64,000 nt of DNA from Prosthecomicrobium sp. N25 (lineage in GTDB: Bacteria > Pseudomonadota > Alphaproteobacteria > Rhizobiales > Ancalomicrobiaceae). The notes under the pieces were generated by a model that saw only the letters and a program-made list of their open reading frames with translations, was not told the origin of the DNA and made no database searches. The stretch is from the NCBI RefSeq assembly GCF_037203705.1, contig NZ_JBBCAT010000001.1, positions 655,418 to 719,417 on the forward strand, written 5' to 3'. Position numbers and translations under genes: made by a program. Below, piece by piece: positions 20,045-31,132 of the stretch (position 1 is the stretch's first letter; the number at the start of each line of letters is the position of its first letter).

Positions 20045-21703
20045 ATGCGTATCTTCCATCGCATCCTGGTCGCCTTCGCTCTCGTCATCGGGATCGGCAT
20101 CGCGCAGAGCGCGATCACGATCTCGAAGGTGCGGACGCTCGATGACGATCTCCCCTCCGCCACCCGTCTGCCCATGCAGCAGGTCGGTGGCGCCAGGCAG
20201 GCGCAGACCTCCTTCGGCGCCGCCAAGGCCGTCCTCGCGGAGGTGGCCCGCGCCGTTTCGATCGAGCCGATGAGCGGTCTCGCCCGATCCTTCGAGGAAC
20301 ATGCGGCGCGCCTCGACGCCGCCCTGGCCCTTCTCGATGTCGGCGAGACGGCTTCCGAAACGGCCGAGAAGGTCCGCCGCTCCAGGACCCTGGTCTCGGA
20401 ATGGACCGCGAAGGCCCTCGTGCTCGTTCGCAACGAACCGGCGCGGGGTGTTCCGGCGCCCCATGTGATGGAGAGCCTCGATACCCGCATCGAAGCCGAG
20501 CTGGACGCCCTGATCGCGAGCGTGCAGGCCAACGCGGAGACCGCGCGAGCCACCATCGAGTCCGAGGCGGCGTCGGTCCTTTTGTGGTCGCTCGCCTGCG
20601 CCGTCGTGGCGACGATGGCCGGTCTCGCCCTCGCCATCGCTTCCGCCCTGTCCCTGACCCGTCCCATGCGCCGCCTGGAAGCCGAGATGAACCGGATCGC
20701 GGGGGGCGATCTCGACGTGGTGATCGGTGATCGCGACCGGCGCGACGAGATCGGCTCGATGGCTCGGGCACTCGAGGTCTTCCGGGCGAACGCCGTCGAG
20801 GCGGCCCGCCTGATCCATGAGCGTCGCGCCCTCGACGCCGTGGCCTCGCAGGAAAAGCAGCAACTCGCCGCGAACATCGCCGACCAGTTCGGAACCCGGG
20901 TCGGCGACGTCATCCGAGAGGTGGAGGAAACCCTGCGGGATCTCAAGTCCTCGGCCGCCGGCATGGCCGAGACGGCTCGCGGTACCCGGAGCAAGGTCGG
21001 CGACGCGGTGCGCGAGGCTTCGACGGCCTCCACCAGCGTAACCGCCGTCGTCGCCTCCTCGAACGAGATGGCGACGTCCGCCGCCACGGTCGCCGACCGC
21101 AGCCTGCATACGAACCAGCTCGTGCGCAACGCCACCGATGTCGTGACCAGTTCGGAACAGGCCACCAACGTCCTCGTCCAGACCTCGTCCCGAATCGGCG
21201 AGATGGCCGGTCTGATCGGAGACATCGCCGACCAGACCAACCTGCTCGCCCTCAACGCGACCATCGAGGCAGCCCGCGCCGGCGAGGCCGGCCGCGGCTT
21301 CGCGGTCGTTGCGGCCGAGGTGAAACAGTTGGCGGACCAAACCCGCAAGGCCACGGAGTCGATCGGCGGCAGCATCACCCAGGTCAGGACCTCGACGCAG
21401 GACGTCGTCCGCGTGATCGGGGAACTGCGCGCGGCGATCGGCTCGATGGGGACGGCGTCCGAACAGGTCGCCGGGACGATGTCCGGGCAGCAGACGGCGG
21501 CCCGCGAGATCGCTTCGAGCATCAATCGCGCCTCTCAGGCGACCGAGAACGTGCGGCAGACGCTCATCGGCGTCGACGGCATATTCGACCAGGTCACGTC
21601 CGGCTCTATCGGGATCGTCGACCGGGTCTCGGCGCTCGATGGCCGCGTGATGCAGTTGAAGTCCGAAGCGGACACGTTCCTGAGGCAGGTCCGTATGGGT
21701 TGA
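20045..21703 (+). CDS. Methyl-accepting chemotaxis protein
   Basis: A 552-residue transmembrane chemoreceptor. The N-terminal membrane segment is about residues 5-25, followed by a helical periplasmic sensor region (about 30-175), a second membrane segment ([24 protein letters not shown]), a HAMP domain and the cytoplasmic signalling hairpin with the highly conserved tip [38 protein letters not shown]. No ligand-binding fold is recognisable beyond a four-helix-type region, and no CheR-docking pentapeptide is seen at the C-terminus (LRQVRMG). It is coupled to the peroxidase gene by a 10-base gap with AGGAGG before the ATG. Confidence 0.93.
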   Translation: MRIFHRILVAFALVIGIGIAQSAITISKVRTLDDDLPSATRLPMQQVGGARQAQTSFGAAKAVLAEVARAVSIEPMSGLARSFEEHAARLDAALALLDVGETASETAEKVRRSRTLVSEWTAKALVLVRNEPARGVPAPHVMESLDTRIEAELDALIASVQANAETARATIESEAASVLLWSLACAVVATMAGLALAIASALSLTRPMRRLEAEMNRIAGGDLDVVIGDRDRRDEIGSMARALEVFRANAVEAARLIHERRALDAVASQEKQQLAANIADQFGTRVGDVIREVEETLRDLKSSAAGMAETARGTRSKVGDAVREASTASTSVTAVVASSNEMATSAATVADRSLHTNQLVRNATDVVTSSEQATNVLVQTSSRIGEMAGLIGDIADQTNLLALNATIEAARAGEAGRGFAVVAAEVKQLADQTRKATESIGGSITQVRTSTQDVVRVIGELRAAIGSMGTASEQVAGTMSGQQTAAREIASSINRASQATENVRQTLIGVDGIFDQVTSGSIGIVDRVSALDGRVMQLKSEADTFLRQVRMG

Positions 21704-21741
21704 GACGGGTCGTGGGGGCTTCTCGGAGAGAACCCGGATAT

Positions 21742-21770
21742 GGGCCGCGCCGAAGGGTGCGGTCCGTTTT
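21742..21770 (+). terminator. Bidirectional terminator between the chemoreceptor and kup genes
   Basis: GGGCCGCGCC and GGTGCGGTCC form a 10-bp stem (two G-U pairs) with a GAAG loop, followed by GTTTTGATTGTT. It lies 38 bases after the chemoreceptor stop and 22 bases beyond the convergent kup stop, so it can serve both. Confidence 0.75.
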
Positions 21771-21791
21771 GATTGTTCTCCCGCAGGCGAC

Positions 21792-23699
21792 TCACACGTT
21801 GACCTGCGCCCCGATCTCGACGACGCGGCCGGCCGGGATTCGGTAGTAGTCGGTCGCACCGGCCGAGTTCCGGGCGAGGTAGATGAAGAGCCGGGTCTGC
21901 CAGACAGGCATGCTGCTCGTCTCGGCCAGCCGGAACGACCGCCTCGAAACCAGGAACGAGGTGGACATGATGTCGAACTTCCACCCGAGTTTCCGGCAGA
22001 GGCCGAGACCGCGCGGGACGTTCGGCTCCTCCATGTAGCCGAACGTCATGATCACGCGCCGGAACCGCGGCGTGATCTCTTCCATGACGATGCGCTCCGC
22101 GTCGGCGACGCGCGGCACGTCCGCCGTCGCGATCGTGAGGATGACGTTCGACTCGTGCAAGCTCTTGAAATGCTTGAGGCTGTGCAGCAGGGCAAGCGGT
22201 GCGTAGTCCGGCTGTGCGGTCAGGAAGATCGCGGTCCCGGGCACGGTCACGGGCGGCCGGCGCTCCAATTGGGGCAGGAGACTCGAGAGCAGGATCTCGC
22301 TCTCCCGGTCCTTCAGGGCGAGGAGGCGGGTGCCCCTGACCCAGGTCAGCATGATCGAGACGATCGCGCCCGCGACGAGCAGCGGCACGTAGCCGCCTTC
22401 CAGCAGCTTCATGAGATTGGCCCCTAGGAAAACCAGTTCGATCCCGAGGAAGGGCAGCGTCAGCGCCAGCGCGAACGGCAGCGGCCATTGCCAGACGCGA
22501 TGCACCACGACGGTGAGGAGGAGTGCGGTCACCACCATCGTTCCGGTGACCGCGATTCCGTAGGCGTGCGCGAGCCCGGATGACGAGCCGAAGGCGACGA
22601 CCAGGACCAGCACGCCGACGAGCAGGAGCCCGTTGACGCCCGGCATGTAGATCTGACCCTCCTGTTCGGCGGAAGTGTGCAGCATGCGCATGCGCGGCAG
22701 GAGGCGGAGCTGGATCGCCTGCCGGGTCAGCGAGTAGGCGCCCGTGATGACGGCCTGACTCGCGATGATGGTCGCCATGGTGGCGAGCACCACGACCGGC
22801 GCGAGGGCCCAGTCGGGATAGAGAAGGAAGAACGGGTTATCGAGCGTGGCAGGCGTGTGGAGCACCAGGGCTCCCTGCCCGAGATAGTTGAGCGCCAGCG
22901 CCGGAAAAGCCACGAAGAGCCATGCGAACTGGATCGGCCGACGTCCGAAGTGTCCGAGGTCGGCGTAGAGGGCCTCGGCGCCGGTGACCGCCAGGAACAC
23001 GGCCCCCAGCGCCGCGAGCGCGACCGAGCCGTTGTCCAGGCAGAAACGCACCCCGTACAGGGGGTTGGCGGCGAGGAGAATGCCCGGGTCGTCCGAGATA
23101 TGGATCAGCCCGCCGATCGCCATCACGACGAACCAGACGAGCGTGATCGGCCCGAACCAGGCCGAGACGGCCGCCGTCCCCCGACTCTGCACGAGAAAGA
23201 GCGCGACGATGATCGTGATCGTGATCGGCAGCACGTAGGGGTCGAAGCGCGGGGTCACGAGCTTCAGCCCCTCGACAGCTGAGAGAACCGAGATGGCCGG
23301 CGTCAGGATGGCGTCGCCGTAGAAGAGGGCGCCGCCGAACGCGCCGAGGATCAGGATCACCGGGACCGATCGCCCGAGCGCCCGCTGGGCGAGGGCGAGC
23401 AGCGACAGGGTCCCGCCCTCGCCCTGGTTTTCGGCCCGGAGCAGGATCACGACGTACTTCAAGGTCACGATCACGACCAGCGCCCAGAGGATCAGGGAAA
23501 CGACGCCGAGGACGTCGGCGCGATCGACCACCGCCCCATCGCCCCCGTGGGATCGGCTCGCGACCGTCATCGCTTCTCTGAAGGCGTAGAGCGGCGAGGT
23601 CCCGATATCGCCGTAGACGACGCCGATCGAACCGAGCGCCAGGGTCCAGAACCCGCTCCTGCCGGCGCCGTGACCGGTTGCGGAAATGAAGGCTGCCAT
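21792..23699 (-). CDS. kup: Kup-family low-affinity potassium transporter
   Basis: A 635-residue K+/H+ symporter. The N-terminal region carries the family signature [24 protein letters not shown], followed by about 12 membrane segments up to residue 430 and a cytoplasmic C-terminal domain of about 200 residues ending [16 protein letters not shown] chose the ATG at 23699 ([11 protein letters not shown]) because it precedes the first membrane segment by the usual distance; the frame remains open to 23852 but that part is not family-like. The gene is divergent from a KdpD/KdpE-like pair, which suggests that this two-component system controls it. Confidence 0.94.
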   Translation of the reverse strand: MAAFISATGHGAGRSGFWTLALGSIGVVYGDIGTSPLYAFREAMTVASRSHGGDGAVVDRADVLGVVSLILWALVVIVTLKYVVILLRAENQGEGGTLSLLALAQRALGRSVPVILILGAFGGALFYGDAILTPAISVLSAVEGLKLVTPRFDPYVLPITITIIVALFLVQSRGTAAVSAWFGPITLVWFVVMAIGGLIHISDDPGILLAANPLYGVRFCLDNGSVALAALGAVFLAVTGAEALYADLGHFGRRPIQFAWLFVAFPALALNYLGQGALVLHTPATLDNPFFLLYPDWALAPVVVLATMATIIASQAVITGAYSLTRQAIQLRLLPRMRMLHTSAEQEGQIYMPGVNGLLLVGVLVLVVAFGSSSGLAHAYGIAVTGTMVVTALLLTVVVHRVWQWPLPFALALTLPFLGIELVFLGANLMKLLEGGYVPLLVAGAIVSIMLTWVRGTRLLALKDRESEILLSSLLPQLERRPPVTVPGTAIFLTAQPDYAPLALLHSLKHFKSLHESNVILTIATADVPRVADAERIVMEEITPRFRRVIMTFGYMEEPNVPRGLGLCRKLGWKFDIMSTSFLVSRRSFRLAETSSMPVWQTRLFIYLARNSAGATDYYRIPAGRVVEIGAQVNV

Positions 23700-23863
23700 G
23701 TCCGATCGACCTCGCTTCGGAGTGCCAGGCCCCTTCGCGAGGCCCGATGTCGGCGGCAGCCTGCCCATCTCCACATAAGGAAGCGATGCGGCGTCACGGG
23801 GCCATGCATAAAGATCGCGTAAAGAGGATGGACAGCGGCCCGACCGCGGCACAGAAATCGAGA

Positions 23864-25396
23864 ATGAAAGTCGGTGTGCCGCTACTGCAAGAAACCGGCA
23901 TGAAACTGTCGCGATGGCCGCGTCCCCCGGGGCTCGTCACGTCGGCCCTCGTGATCGCCGCGGCCGTACTCATGGCACGAGGCCTCGAGACCGTCCTGCC
24001 GCCTGCGACGCGCGCTCCGCTTTTCCTCGTCGCGGTCTTGGTCGTATCGGTCCGCTACGGCGTCTGGATGGGCATCGGCGCAGCTTCGGCGGCCTTCCTC
24101 GCCTACAACTTCTTCCTGATTGAACCGCGCTACACGTTCCGCGTCGCGCGCTTCGACGACATCGCGACCTTGACCGTTCTGCTCATCGCCGCCTCGACGA
24201 CGGGGCTTCTCGCCGGGCGCCTGAAGGACGTGGCCGACGTGGCTCGCTCGCGAGCCTGGATGCTGGAGCAACTCGCCGAAGTGTCGCGCAGGTTGGGTCT
24301 CGCTGCGGATCGCGACTCCGTCGAGGCGGTCATGGTGGACCATCTCGCCGCTATCGACGGTGGCGACGCCGTGCTGCTCGTCCAAGAAGGCGGGCGGCTC
24401 GTCGTGAAGCGCGCACATCCCCCGAAGCTCGAACTCGGCCCACAGGACCTTCAGGCCGCGGAGCAAGCCGTCCGCCGTCGGATCGTCGTGATCGGGGCAG
24501 CGCCGGGCGAGGAGGGCAGCGGCTTCACCTTCCACCCCCTGACCGAAGGTGGCGCCGTCGTCGGCCGTCGGCGCGGAGCCATGCCGCCGCGTGTCAGAGC
24601 GCACGGCGATGCGCTGGCAGAAACCATCTTGCGACAGGGCCAGGCCGCCCTGGAGCGGCTCCGGCTCGCCCGCAACGCAGAGGAAGCCGGCATCAAGGCG
24701 GAGCGTGAGGCCCTGAGGGCCGCCCTTCTGTCCTCGCTCTCCCATGATCTTCGCACGCCGTTGGCCGCGATCCTGGGTGGCGTATCCAGTCTGAGGGAGT
24801 TCGGCGCAGAACTCGGCGCGGAAGCGCGGGCCGATCTTCTTCTCGGGGTGGAGGAGGAAACCCTTCGGCTGTCGCGCTATGTGGACAACCTCCTGCACCT
24901 GACGCGGCTCAAGGCCGGCGTGGAGCTTCGGCTGGACTGGGTCGATCCCAACGATCCGGTCCACGGGGCCGTCGAGCGCGCGCGCAGGGCATACCCGGGC
25001 CGCCCGATCGGCGTCGAACTCTCCGATTCGCGCGCCCTGATCCGGGCGGACGCGGTTCTCCTGGAGCAGGCCGTGTTCAACCTCGTCGACAATGCCGTGA
25101 AGTTCTCGGGCTCGGAGTCCCGCGTCTGCGTCAGTGTCGTCTCCGGGCCGGACGCGATCGTGGTCGATGTTTCGAATGAAGGACCGGGCATACCGGCGGA
25201 CAAGCTCGCCCGGCTGTTCGAGCCGTTCGAGAGGAAGCGGGACGAGCGGGCCGACGGAGCCGGTCTCGGGCTTGCGATCACGGCAGGCATCGTGCAGGCG
25301 CTGGGCGGCACGATCAGCGCCGAAAGCCCGATCGCCGACGGAGGCGGCACCCGCATGACCGTGGTCCTGCCGATCGCGAAGCGGACGCCGGCATGA
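23864..25396 (+). CDS. Short KdpD-like sensor histidine kinase (DUF4118, no Usp/KdpD N-terminal domains)
   Basis: About 510 residues against about 890 for full KdpD. It begins directly with the DUF4118 membrane module (four helices: [43 protein letters not shown] and the [11 protein letters not shown] loop), then a GAF-like linker, HisKA with [22 protein letters not shown], and HATPase with [12 protein letters not shown] and [18 protein letters not shown]. The N-terminal KdpD kinase-like and universal-stress domains are missing. Start choice is uncertain: ATG at 23828, 23864 or 23900 all leave the membrane module intact. Its stop overlaps the kdpE-like start by 4 bases. Confidence 0.85.
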   Translation: MKVGVPLLQETGMKLSRWPRPPGLVTSALVIAAAVLMARGLETVLPPATRAPLFLVAVLVVSVRYGVWMGIGAASAAFLAYNFFLIEPRYTFRVARFDDIATLTVLLIAASTTGLLAGRLKDVADVARSRAWMLEQLAEVSRRLGLAADRDSVEAVMVDHLAAIDGGDAVLLVQEGGRLVVKRAHPPKLELGPQDLQAAEQAVRRRIVVIGAAPGEEGSGFTFHPLTEGGAVVGRRRGAMPPRVRAHGDALAETILRQGQAALERLRLARNAEEAGIKAEREALRAALLSSLSHDLRTPLAAILGGVSSLREFGAELGAEARADLLLGVEEETLRLSRYVDNLLHLTRLKAGVELRLDWVDPNDPVHGAVERARRAYPGRPIGVELSDSRALIRADAVLLEQAVFNLVDNAVKFSGSESRVCVSVVSGPDAIVVDVSNEGPGIPADKLARLFEPFERKRDERADGAGLGLAITAGIVQALGGTISAESPIADGGGTRMTVVLPIAKRTPA

Positions 25397-26085
25397 AGCA
25401 GCCCCCGACGATCCTCGTCGTCGACGACGAGCCCCAGATCCGGCGGTTCCTGCGCTACTCGCTCGAGGCCTCCGGGTATGCCGTCTCGCTCGCCGACTGC
25501 GGGGCCGCGGCGCTCAGGTTGGTCGCGGCCGGGGCGCCCGATCTGATGATCCTCGACCTCGGCCTGCCGGACCTCGACGGCAAGGTCGTGCTCGGCCAGG
25601 TCCGCCAGACGTCGGACATGCCGGTGATCGTTCTGTCCGCTCGAGCGGACGAAGACGAAAAGATCACCGCCCTCGACCTCGGCGCCGACGACTATGTCGC
25701 CAAGCCGTTCGGCATCCGGGAACTGCTCGCGAGGATTCGGGCCAACCTGAAACCGCAGCGGTCGACCGCGGGATCCCAGGAGCGTCTGACGCTCGGCGAT
25801 CTCGTGATCGACATCGCGGCGCATAGGGTGGATCGGGGCGGGGAACCCATCCGCTTGACGCCGAAGGAATTCAGCCTGCTCGTCCTGCTCGCCGCGAACG
25901 CCGGACGCGTGCTCACCCATCGCCAGATCCTGATGCAGGTCTGGGGGGCCGCGCATGTCGAGGATGTCGCCTACCTGCGTGTCTTCATCGGCCAGCTGCG
26001 CCAAAAGATCCGGGACAATTCGGGCGGCCCCCGCCTCATCGTCACCGAGCCCGGGGTCGGATACCGGGCGATCGCCGACCGGTGA
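25393..26085 (+). CDS. kdpE: KdpE-like response regulator
   Basis: A 230-residue OmpR/KdpE-type regulator: receiver domain with VVDDEPQ, phospho-Asp in LMILDLGLPDLDG, and AKPFGIREL, then a winged helix (RLTPKEFSLLVLLAANAGRVLTHRQIL ... VWG) ending TEPGVGYR. The motif LTPKE-LL-LA-NAG-VLTHRQLL is characteristic of KdpE. It is translationally coupled to the shortened KdpD. No kdpFABC genes are within the window; the divergent kup is the obvious local target. Confidence 0.92.
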   Translation: MKQPPTILVVDDEPQIRRFLRYSLEASGYAVSLADCGAAALRLVAAGAPDLMILDLGLPDLDGKVVLGQVRQTSDMPVIVLSARADEDEKITALDLGADDYVAKPFGIRELLARIRANLKPQRSTAGSQERLTLGDLVIDIAAHRVDRGGEPIRLTPKEFSLLVLLAANAGRVLTHRQILMQVWGAAHVEDVAYLRVFIGQLRQKIRDNSGGPRLIVTEPGVGYRAIADR

Positions 26086-26274
26086 GCGGCCCCCGAACCT
26101 GCCTCGGCAGCCCGGTCCCGGCCGAGGTGCCGGGATCGGGCCGGAGGGCTGTGGCGGGGCGACTTGAAGCGTCCGTGCCATCCTCCCATATTGGTCGTTG
26201 CGGGCCTTGAGGTCCGCCCGGATGCCGACAGGGTCCGGTCGTACGTTCGGGTCGCTTTCTGGAGGACCTCGACC

Positions 26275-26706
26275 ATGTCCCGTCTCACGGGCTTCTCTAG
26301 CCCGTTCCTGCTCGGTTTCGACGAGATCGAGCGCGTTCTCGACCGAGTTTCCAAGGCCGCCAACGACGGCTATCCGCCCTACAACATCGAGCGGATCATT
26401 CGCCCGGACGATCGGGGCGACGTCCTGCGGATCACCCTCGCGGTCGCCGGCTTCACCCGCGACCAGCTGGAGGTGACTCTGGAGGAGAAGCAGCTCGTCA
26501 TCCGCGGCCGCCAGCAGGAAGACGACCGCGACCGCCACTTCCTGCATCGCGGCATCGCCGCGCGCCAGTTCCAGCGCAGCTTCGTGCTCGCCGAGGGCAT
26601 CGAGGTGATCGGCGCGGAACTGAAGGACGGCCTGCTCGCCATCGACCTCGCCCGCCCCGAGCCCGAACGGATCATCCGCCGCATCGACATCGCGACGGCG
26701 GATTGA
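26275..26706 (+). CDS. Hsp20/alpha-crystallin small heat-shock protein
   Basis: A 143-residue IbpA-type holdase. After an N-terminal arm (SRLTGFSSPFLLGFDEIERVL) the alpha-crystallin domain runs through YNIERIIRPDDRGDVLRITLAVAGF, VTLEEKQLVIRGRQ and RQFQRSFVLAEGIEVIGAELKDGLLAIDL. ATG 26275 follows GGAGG by about 11 bases; the frame is open further upstream (26164) without family similarity. The order hsp20 - DUF1150 - ptsN is conserved in Rhizobiales. Confidence 0.93.
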   Translation: MSRLTGFSSPFLLGFDEIERVLDRVSKAANDGYPPYNIERIIRPDDRGDVLRITLAVAGFTRDQLEVTLEEKQLVIRGRQQEDDRDRHFLHRGIAARQFQRSFVLAEGIEVIGAELKDGLLAIDLARPEPERIIRRIDIATAD

Positions 26707-26912
26707 TCGAACCCGGGACCGCACGAACGCGTTGGCCTCCCGAGGAGATCCGAGACGAACGACCGGCAGGGCCCGCGCCCAGGCGGAACGGGGATTGCAT
26801 GCCGATCGAAGGACGACCCGGGACGCAGTCCGCCCCGGTTGCGCAAAGGACCGGCAGCTCGCCCTACGGTTGGTCGGGCGGCCGGATTGAGTGGACCACG
26901 AGGAGTGTACCC

Positions 26913-27173
26913 ATGCCCCTGTCTCCCGCCCCCAAGACCGTGATGGCGCCGATCGAGTTCGCCCACCTGGGCGAAGGCGAGGTGGCCTATGTCCGCGAAC
27001 TGATGTCCGAGGACGTCCAGGGCCTATTCCCCAATGCCCCGGAGATCCAGCCCGGCATCCGGCTCTGGGCCCTGATCAACGCCAACGGCGCACCGATCAT
27101 GATCGCCGACTCCAGGGAAGTCGCGTTCGCCAGTGCGCTCGAGCACGAACTGACCACCCTCAGCCTGCACTGA
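26913..27173 (+). CDS. DUF1150 family protein
   Basis: An 86-residue protein with the DUF1150 core (FAHLGEGEVAYVRELMSEDVQGLFP and GIRLWALINANGAPIMIADSREVA). Function is unknown; it habitually follows hsp20 in Rhizobiales and may act with it. AGGAG lies 8 bases before the ATG at 26913, which settles the start against the longer open frame from 26703. Confidence 0.88.
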   Translation: MPLSPAPKTVMAPIEFAHLGEGEVAYVRELMSEDVQGLFPNAPEIQPGIRLWALINANGAPIMIADSREVAFASALEHELTTLSLH

Positions 27174-27191
27174 TTTGCGGCGCGCGGCCGC

Positions 27192-27656
27192 TCACGCCGC
27201 GTGCGAGGCGAGGGGCTGGGTCAGTACCGAATAGAGGGCCGCCGGGTCGCTGGCGGCCCTGAGCTTGGCCACGATGGCCGGATCGCGCAGCACGCGGGCG
27301 ACGCGCGCGAGCGCCTTGAGGTGGTCGGCGCCGGCACCTTCCGGCGCGAGCAGCACGAAGATCAGGTCGACCGGCTGGTCGTCGAGCGCCTCGAAGTCGA
27401 CCGGTCGATCCAGCTTCGCGAACAGCCCCACCAGCGCCGGCAGTCGCTCCAGCCTCCCGTGCGGGATGGCGATCCCGCGCCCCACCCCCGTGGAGCCCAG
27501 CCGCTCCCGCTGCAGGAGGGTGTCGAAGACGGCCCGTTCCGGGAGCCCCGTCACAATCGCCGCACGCGCCGCGATCTCCTGGAAAGCCTGCTTCTTGGAT
27601 ACCGCCTTGAGGCCGGTCATGACGGCCGGAAGGCTGAGGAGATCGCTGAGATCCAT
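27192..27656 (-). CDS. ptsN: EIIA-Ntr regulatory phosphotransferase
   Basis: PtsN is the output protein of the nitrogen PTS; its phosphorylation state controls potassium transport, the stringent response and carbon/nitrogen balance. The 154-residue form has the active-site His in GRGIAIPHGRLERLP and FVLLAPEGAGADHLKALARV. ATG 27656 (MDLSDLLSL) matches the usual N-terminus; a TTG at 27698 would add 14 atypical residues. It lies downstream of hpf and rpoN on the same strand, the classical rpoN-hpf-ptsN arrangement. Confidence 0.93.
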   Translation of the reverse strand: MDLSDLLSLPAVMTGLKAVSKKQAFQEIAARAAIVTGLPERAVFDTLLQRERLGSTGVGRGIAIPHGRLERLPALVGLFAKLDRPVDFEALDDQPVDLIFVLLAPEGAGADHLKALARVARVLRDPAIVAKLRAASDPAALYSVLTQPLASHAA

Positions 27657-27820
27657 GGGAACGTCCGAAAGGGATGCGGGGTCCCCGCGGGCCCGCAAAA
27701 GGCCGCTCGCGAGGGACGGTTCCCCGGTCCGCCCGGGACCGGACGCGCGATCGGATCGCGCGCAGGCTGTGTCGACTACGGATCTCTACGAATCCACACT
27801 GCCTAATTTTTCGCCCTGCT

Positions 27821-28399
27821 TCAAGATGAGCTTCCGGGCAGCGTCGGGTCGATCCAGCCTATGTTTCCATCACGCCGGCGATAGACGACGTTCAGGTTGC
27901 CGCTGCCGGCATTGAGGAACACCACGAAAGGGGCCTGGCTCAGGTCGAGGTCCATGACCGCGCTGCCGACCGTCATGGTCTTCAGCGTCTTGGTCGCTTC
28001 GGCGATGACCACGGGATTGAAGTCGGCCGGAACCTCCTCCTCCTCGCCCGGCGCCTCCACCACCCGGTAGGCGCTCTCGACGGTCTCCGCCCTCGCGTTG
28101 CCGTTGTGGTAGTCGCGGAGCTTGCGCTTGTAGCGCCGGAGCTGCTTCTCGACCCGATCTGTCGCCTGGTCTACGCTCGGATAGGGATCCTGCGACTTGC
28201 CCTCGGCCTGGATGGTGATCCCGGTGCCGAGGTGGAGAGCGCATTCGGTCCGGAACCCGCCGCCGTCCTTCTCCACGGTGACGTGGCCGTTCCAGGCGCC
28301 GTTGAAGTACTTGTCCAGCGTCTCGGAGACCCGGGTGACGACGTGCGTGCGCAGGGCCTCGCCGATGTCGACGTTCTTGCCGGAAACCCTCAGGGACAT
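27821..28399 (-). CDS. hpf: Long-form ribosome hibernation promoting factor
   Basis: A 192-residue two-domain protein: the N-terminal beta-alpha fold (MSLRVSGKNVDIGEALRTHV to about residue 110) binds the decoding centre, and the C-terminal dimerisation domain (KTMTVGSAVMDLDLSQAPFVVFLNAGSGNLNVVYRR) joins two 70S particles into 100S dimers. The long form is standard in alphaproteobacteria and located between rpoN and ptsN. Confidence 0.95.
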   Translation of the reverse strand: MSLRVSGKNVDIGEALRTHVVTRVSETLDKYFNGAWNGHVTVEKDGGGFRTECALHLGTGITIQAEGKSQDPYPSVDQATDRVEKQLRRYKRKLRDYHNGNARAETVESAYRVVEAPGEEEEVPADFNPVVIAEATKTLKTMTVGSAVMDLDLSQAPFVVFLNAGSGNLNVVYRRRDGNIGWIDPTLPGSSS

Positions 28400-28591
28400 C
28401 GTGACCTCCAGGGCGGGACCTCTCGGCCGCGCCTCGCTTCAGGGACCGGCCGCTCGCGACCGTCTCGCCGGCGCCCGCCGGACGGGGGCGATCTAAGGAC
28501 CGGGGCTTGCGAAGTCAACCGCTCGCCGATCGGCATGTTAGCGGTTCGCAAGCGCCGCGGCGACCGCTTCGAGACGATTCCGCAGACCATC

Positions 28592-30166
28592 TTACCCGCC
28601 GAGCGCCTGCTTCTCCCGCCGCCGCTGCACCGAGGAGGGAATGTTCAGGGCCTCCCGGTACTTCGCCACCGTCCGCCGGGCGATGTCGATGCCGGCGTCC
28701 TTGAGTTGCTTGACGATCGTGTCGTCCGACAGAACGTCGTCTGCCCGCTCCGCGTCGATCATCTCCTTGATCCGATAGCGTACGGATTCCGACGAATGGG
28801 CTTCCCCGCCTTCCGACGAGGCGATCGAGGACGTGAAGAAGTACTTGAACTCGAAGATCCCGCGGGTGGTCGCCATGTACTTGTTCGACGTGACCCGGCT
28901 GACGGTCGACTCGTGCATCCCGATGGCGTCCGCGATCATCCTGAGGTTGAGCGGCCTCAGGTGCTGGACGCCGTAGGCCAGGAACGCATCCTGCTGCCGG
29001 ACGATCTCGGAGGCGACCTTCAGGATGGTCTTCGCCCGCTGGTCGAGGCTCTTCACCAGCCAGTTGGCGCTCTGCAGGCAGTCCGCCAGATAGGCCTTGT
29101 CCTTATCGCCCTTCGCCACCTTGGTGACGGTCGCGTAGTAGGTCTGGTTGACCAGCACCTTCGGAAGCGTCTCGGTGTTGAGCTCGACGAGCCAGCCTCC
29201 GTCCGGCGCAGGCCGCACCAGCACGTCCGGCACCACCGGCTGCACGACGCCGCCCCCGAAGGCGTTGCCCGGCTTGGGGTTCAGCGCCTTGACCTCTGCC
29301 ACCATGTCGGCGAGGTCCTCGTCGTCGCAACCGCAGATCCGGCGCAACGCCGCGAAGTCCCGGCGCGCCAGGAGCTCCAGGTTCTCGATCAGCCTCGCCA
29401 TGCAGGGGTCGTAGCGGTCGCGCTCCTTCAGCTGCAGGGCGAGGCATTCCTTGAGGTCGCGCGCACACACCCCGGCGGGGTCGAAGCGCTGGAGCACGTC
29501 CAGCACCTCCTGGACCATCGCGACCGGGCAGCCGAGCTTCTCGGCGACGCTCTCCAGGTCGGTGCGCAGGTAGCCGCTCTCGTCCACGGCGTCGATGAGG
29601 TACTGCCCGACGAGCCGCCGTGCCGGGTCCGCCACCGCCAGCGCGAGCTGCTCGGAGAGATGGTCGGCAAGCGACGTCTCCGCCGCCACGAAGGCTTCGA
29701 GATTGTAGTCGTCGTCGGCGCCCCCGCCGCGCGAGCCGCCCGACTGCCACGAATCGCCGGCGAGCAGTCCGGCGTCGAGCTGCCGCTCGGCGGGCTCGTC
29801 CGGGAAGTCGTTGCTGAGGTCCGTGTCGAGCTTGTCCGTCATGGCGGAGGCGGCCTCGAAGCCGGGCTCCCCGACATCCGGCCCCTCCGCCGCCGGCGCT
29901 CCGCCCTCCGCGTCGAACTCCGCGGTGTCCGCAGCCGGCGCGGGACGGTCGGCTCCCTCGGCCGGCTCGCGGTCGGGCGAATCCCGGTCGCCCGCGCGCC
30001 GCTCCTCGTCGTCACGCTCGAGCAGCGGATTGCGCTCCAGTTCGCCTTCCACATAGGCGACGAGGTCGAGATTGCCGAGCTGAAGCAGCTTGATCGCCTG
30101 CATGAGCTGCGGCGTCATCACCAGCGACTGGCTTTGCTTCAGTTCCAGCTTTGGGGAAAGCGCCAT
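28592..30166 (-). CDS. rpoN: RNA polymerase sigma-54 factor
   Basis: The 524-residue protein has the Gln/Leu-rich activator-binding region I (LKQSQSLVMTPQLMQAIKLLQ), an acidic variable region II of about 80 residues rich in Asp, Glu and Ala, core-binding region III, and the C-terminal HTH with the RpoN box ARRTVAKYREALNIPSS. It directs transcription from -24/-12 promoters of nitrogen, motility and transport genes. It lies between lptB and hpf as in most proteobacteria. Confidence 0.97.
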   Translation of the reverse strand: MALSPKLELKQSQSLVMTPQLMQAIKLLQLGNLDLVAYVEGELERNPLLERDDEERRAGDRDSPDREPAEGADRPAPAADTAEFDAEGGAPAAEGPDVGEPGFEAASAMTDKLDTDLSNDFPDEPAERQLDAGLLAGDSWQSGGSRGGGADDDYNLEAFVAAETSLADHLSEQLALAVADPARRLVGQYLIDAVDESGYLRTDLESVAEKLGCPVAMVQEVLDVLQRFDPAGVCARDLKECLALQLKERDRYDPCMARLIENLELLARRDFAALRRICGCDDEDLADMVAEVKALNPKPGNAFGGGVVQPVVPDVLVRPAPDGGWLVELNTETLPKVLVNQTYYATVTKVAKGDKDKAYLADCLQSANWLVKSLDQRAKTILKVASEIVRQQDAFLAYGVQHLRPLNLRMIADAIGMHESTVSRVTSNKYMATTRGIFEFKYFFTSSIASSEGGEAHSSESVRYRIKEMIDAERADDVLSDDTIVKQLKDAGIDIARRTVAKYREALNIPSSVQRRREKQALGG

Positions 30167-30269
30167 CGCGTCTCGCGGAATCCCGATCTCGTGATCCGAG
30201 CCCGTTCCTGAACGGGGCGGATTGGTCCGAAAATTGCCTGTCCCCTGTTACCGTAGCTGGCGACGGTGT

Positions 30270-31064
<795 letters not shown>

Positions 31065-31132
31065 GGGCGGCTCCGGTGCGGCTCGATGGGCGTCTTAGGC
31101 CGCCGCGGCGCGGCTGTCGAGCCCGCTGCCGC

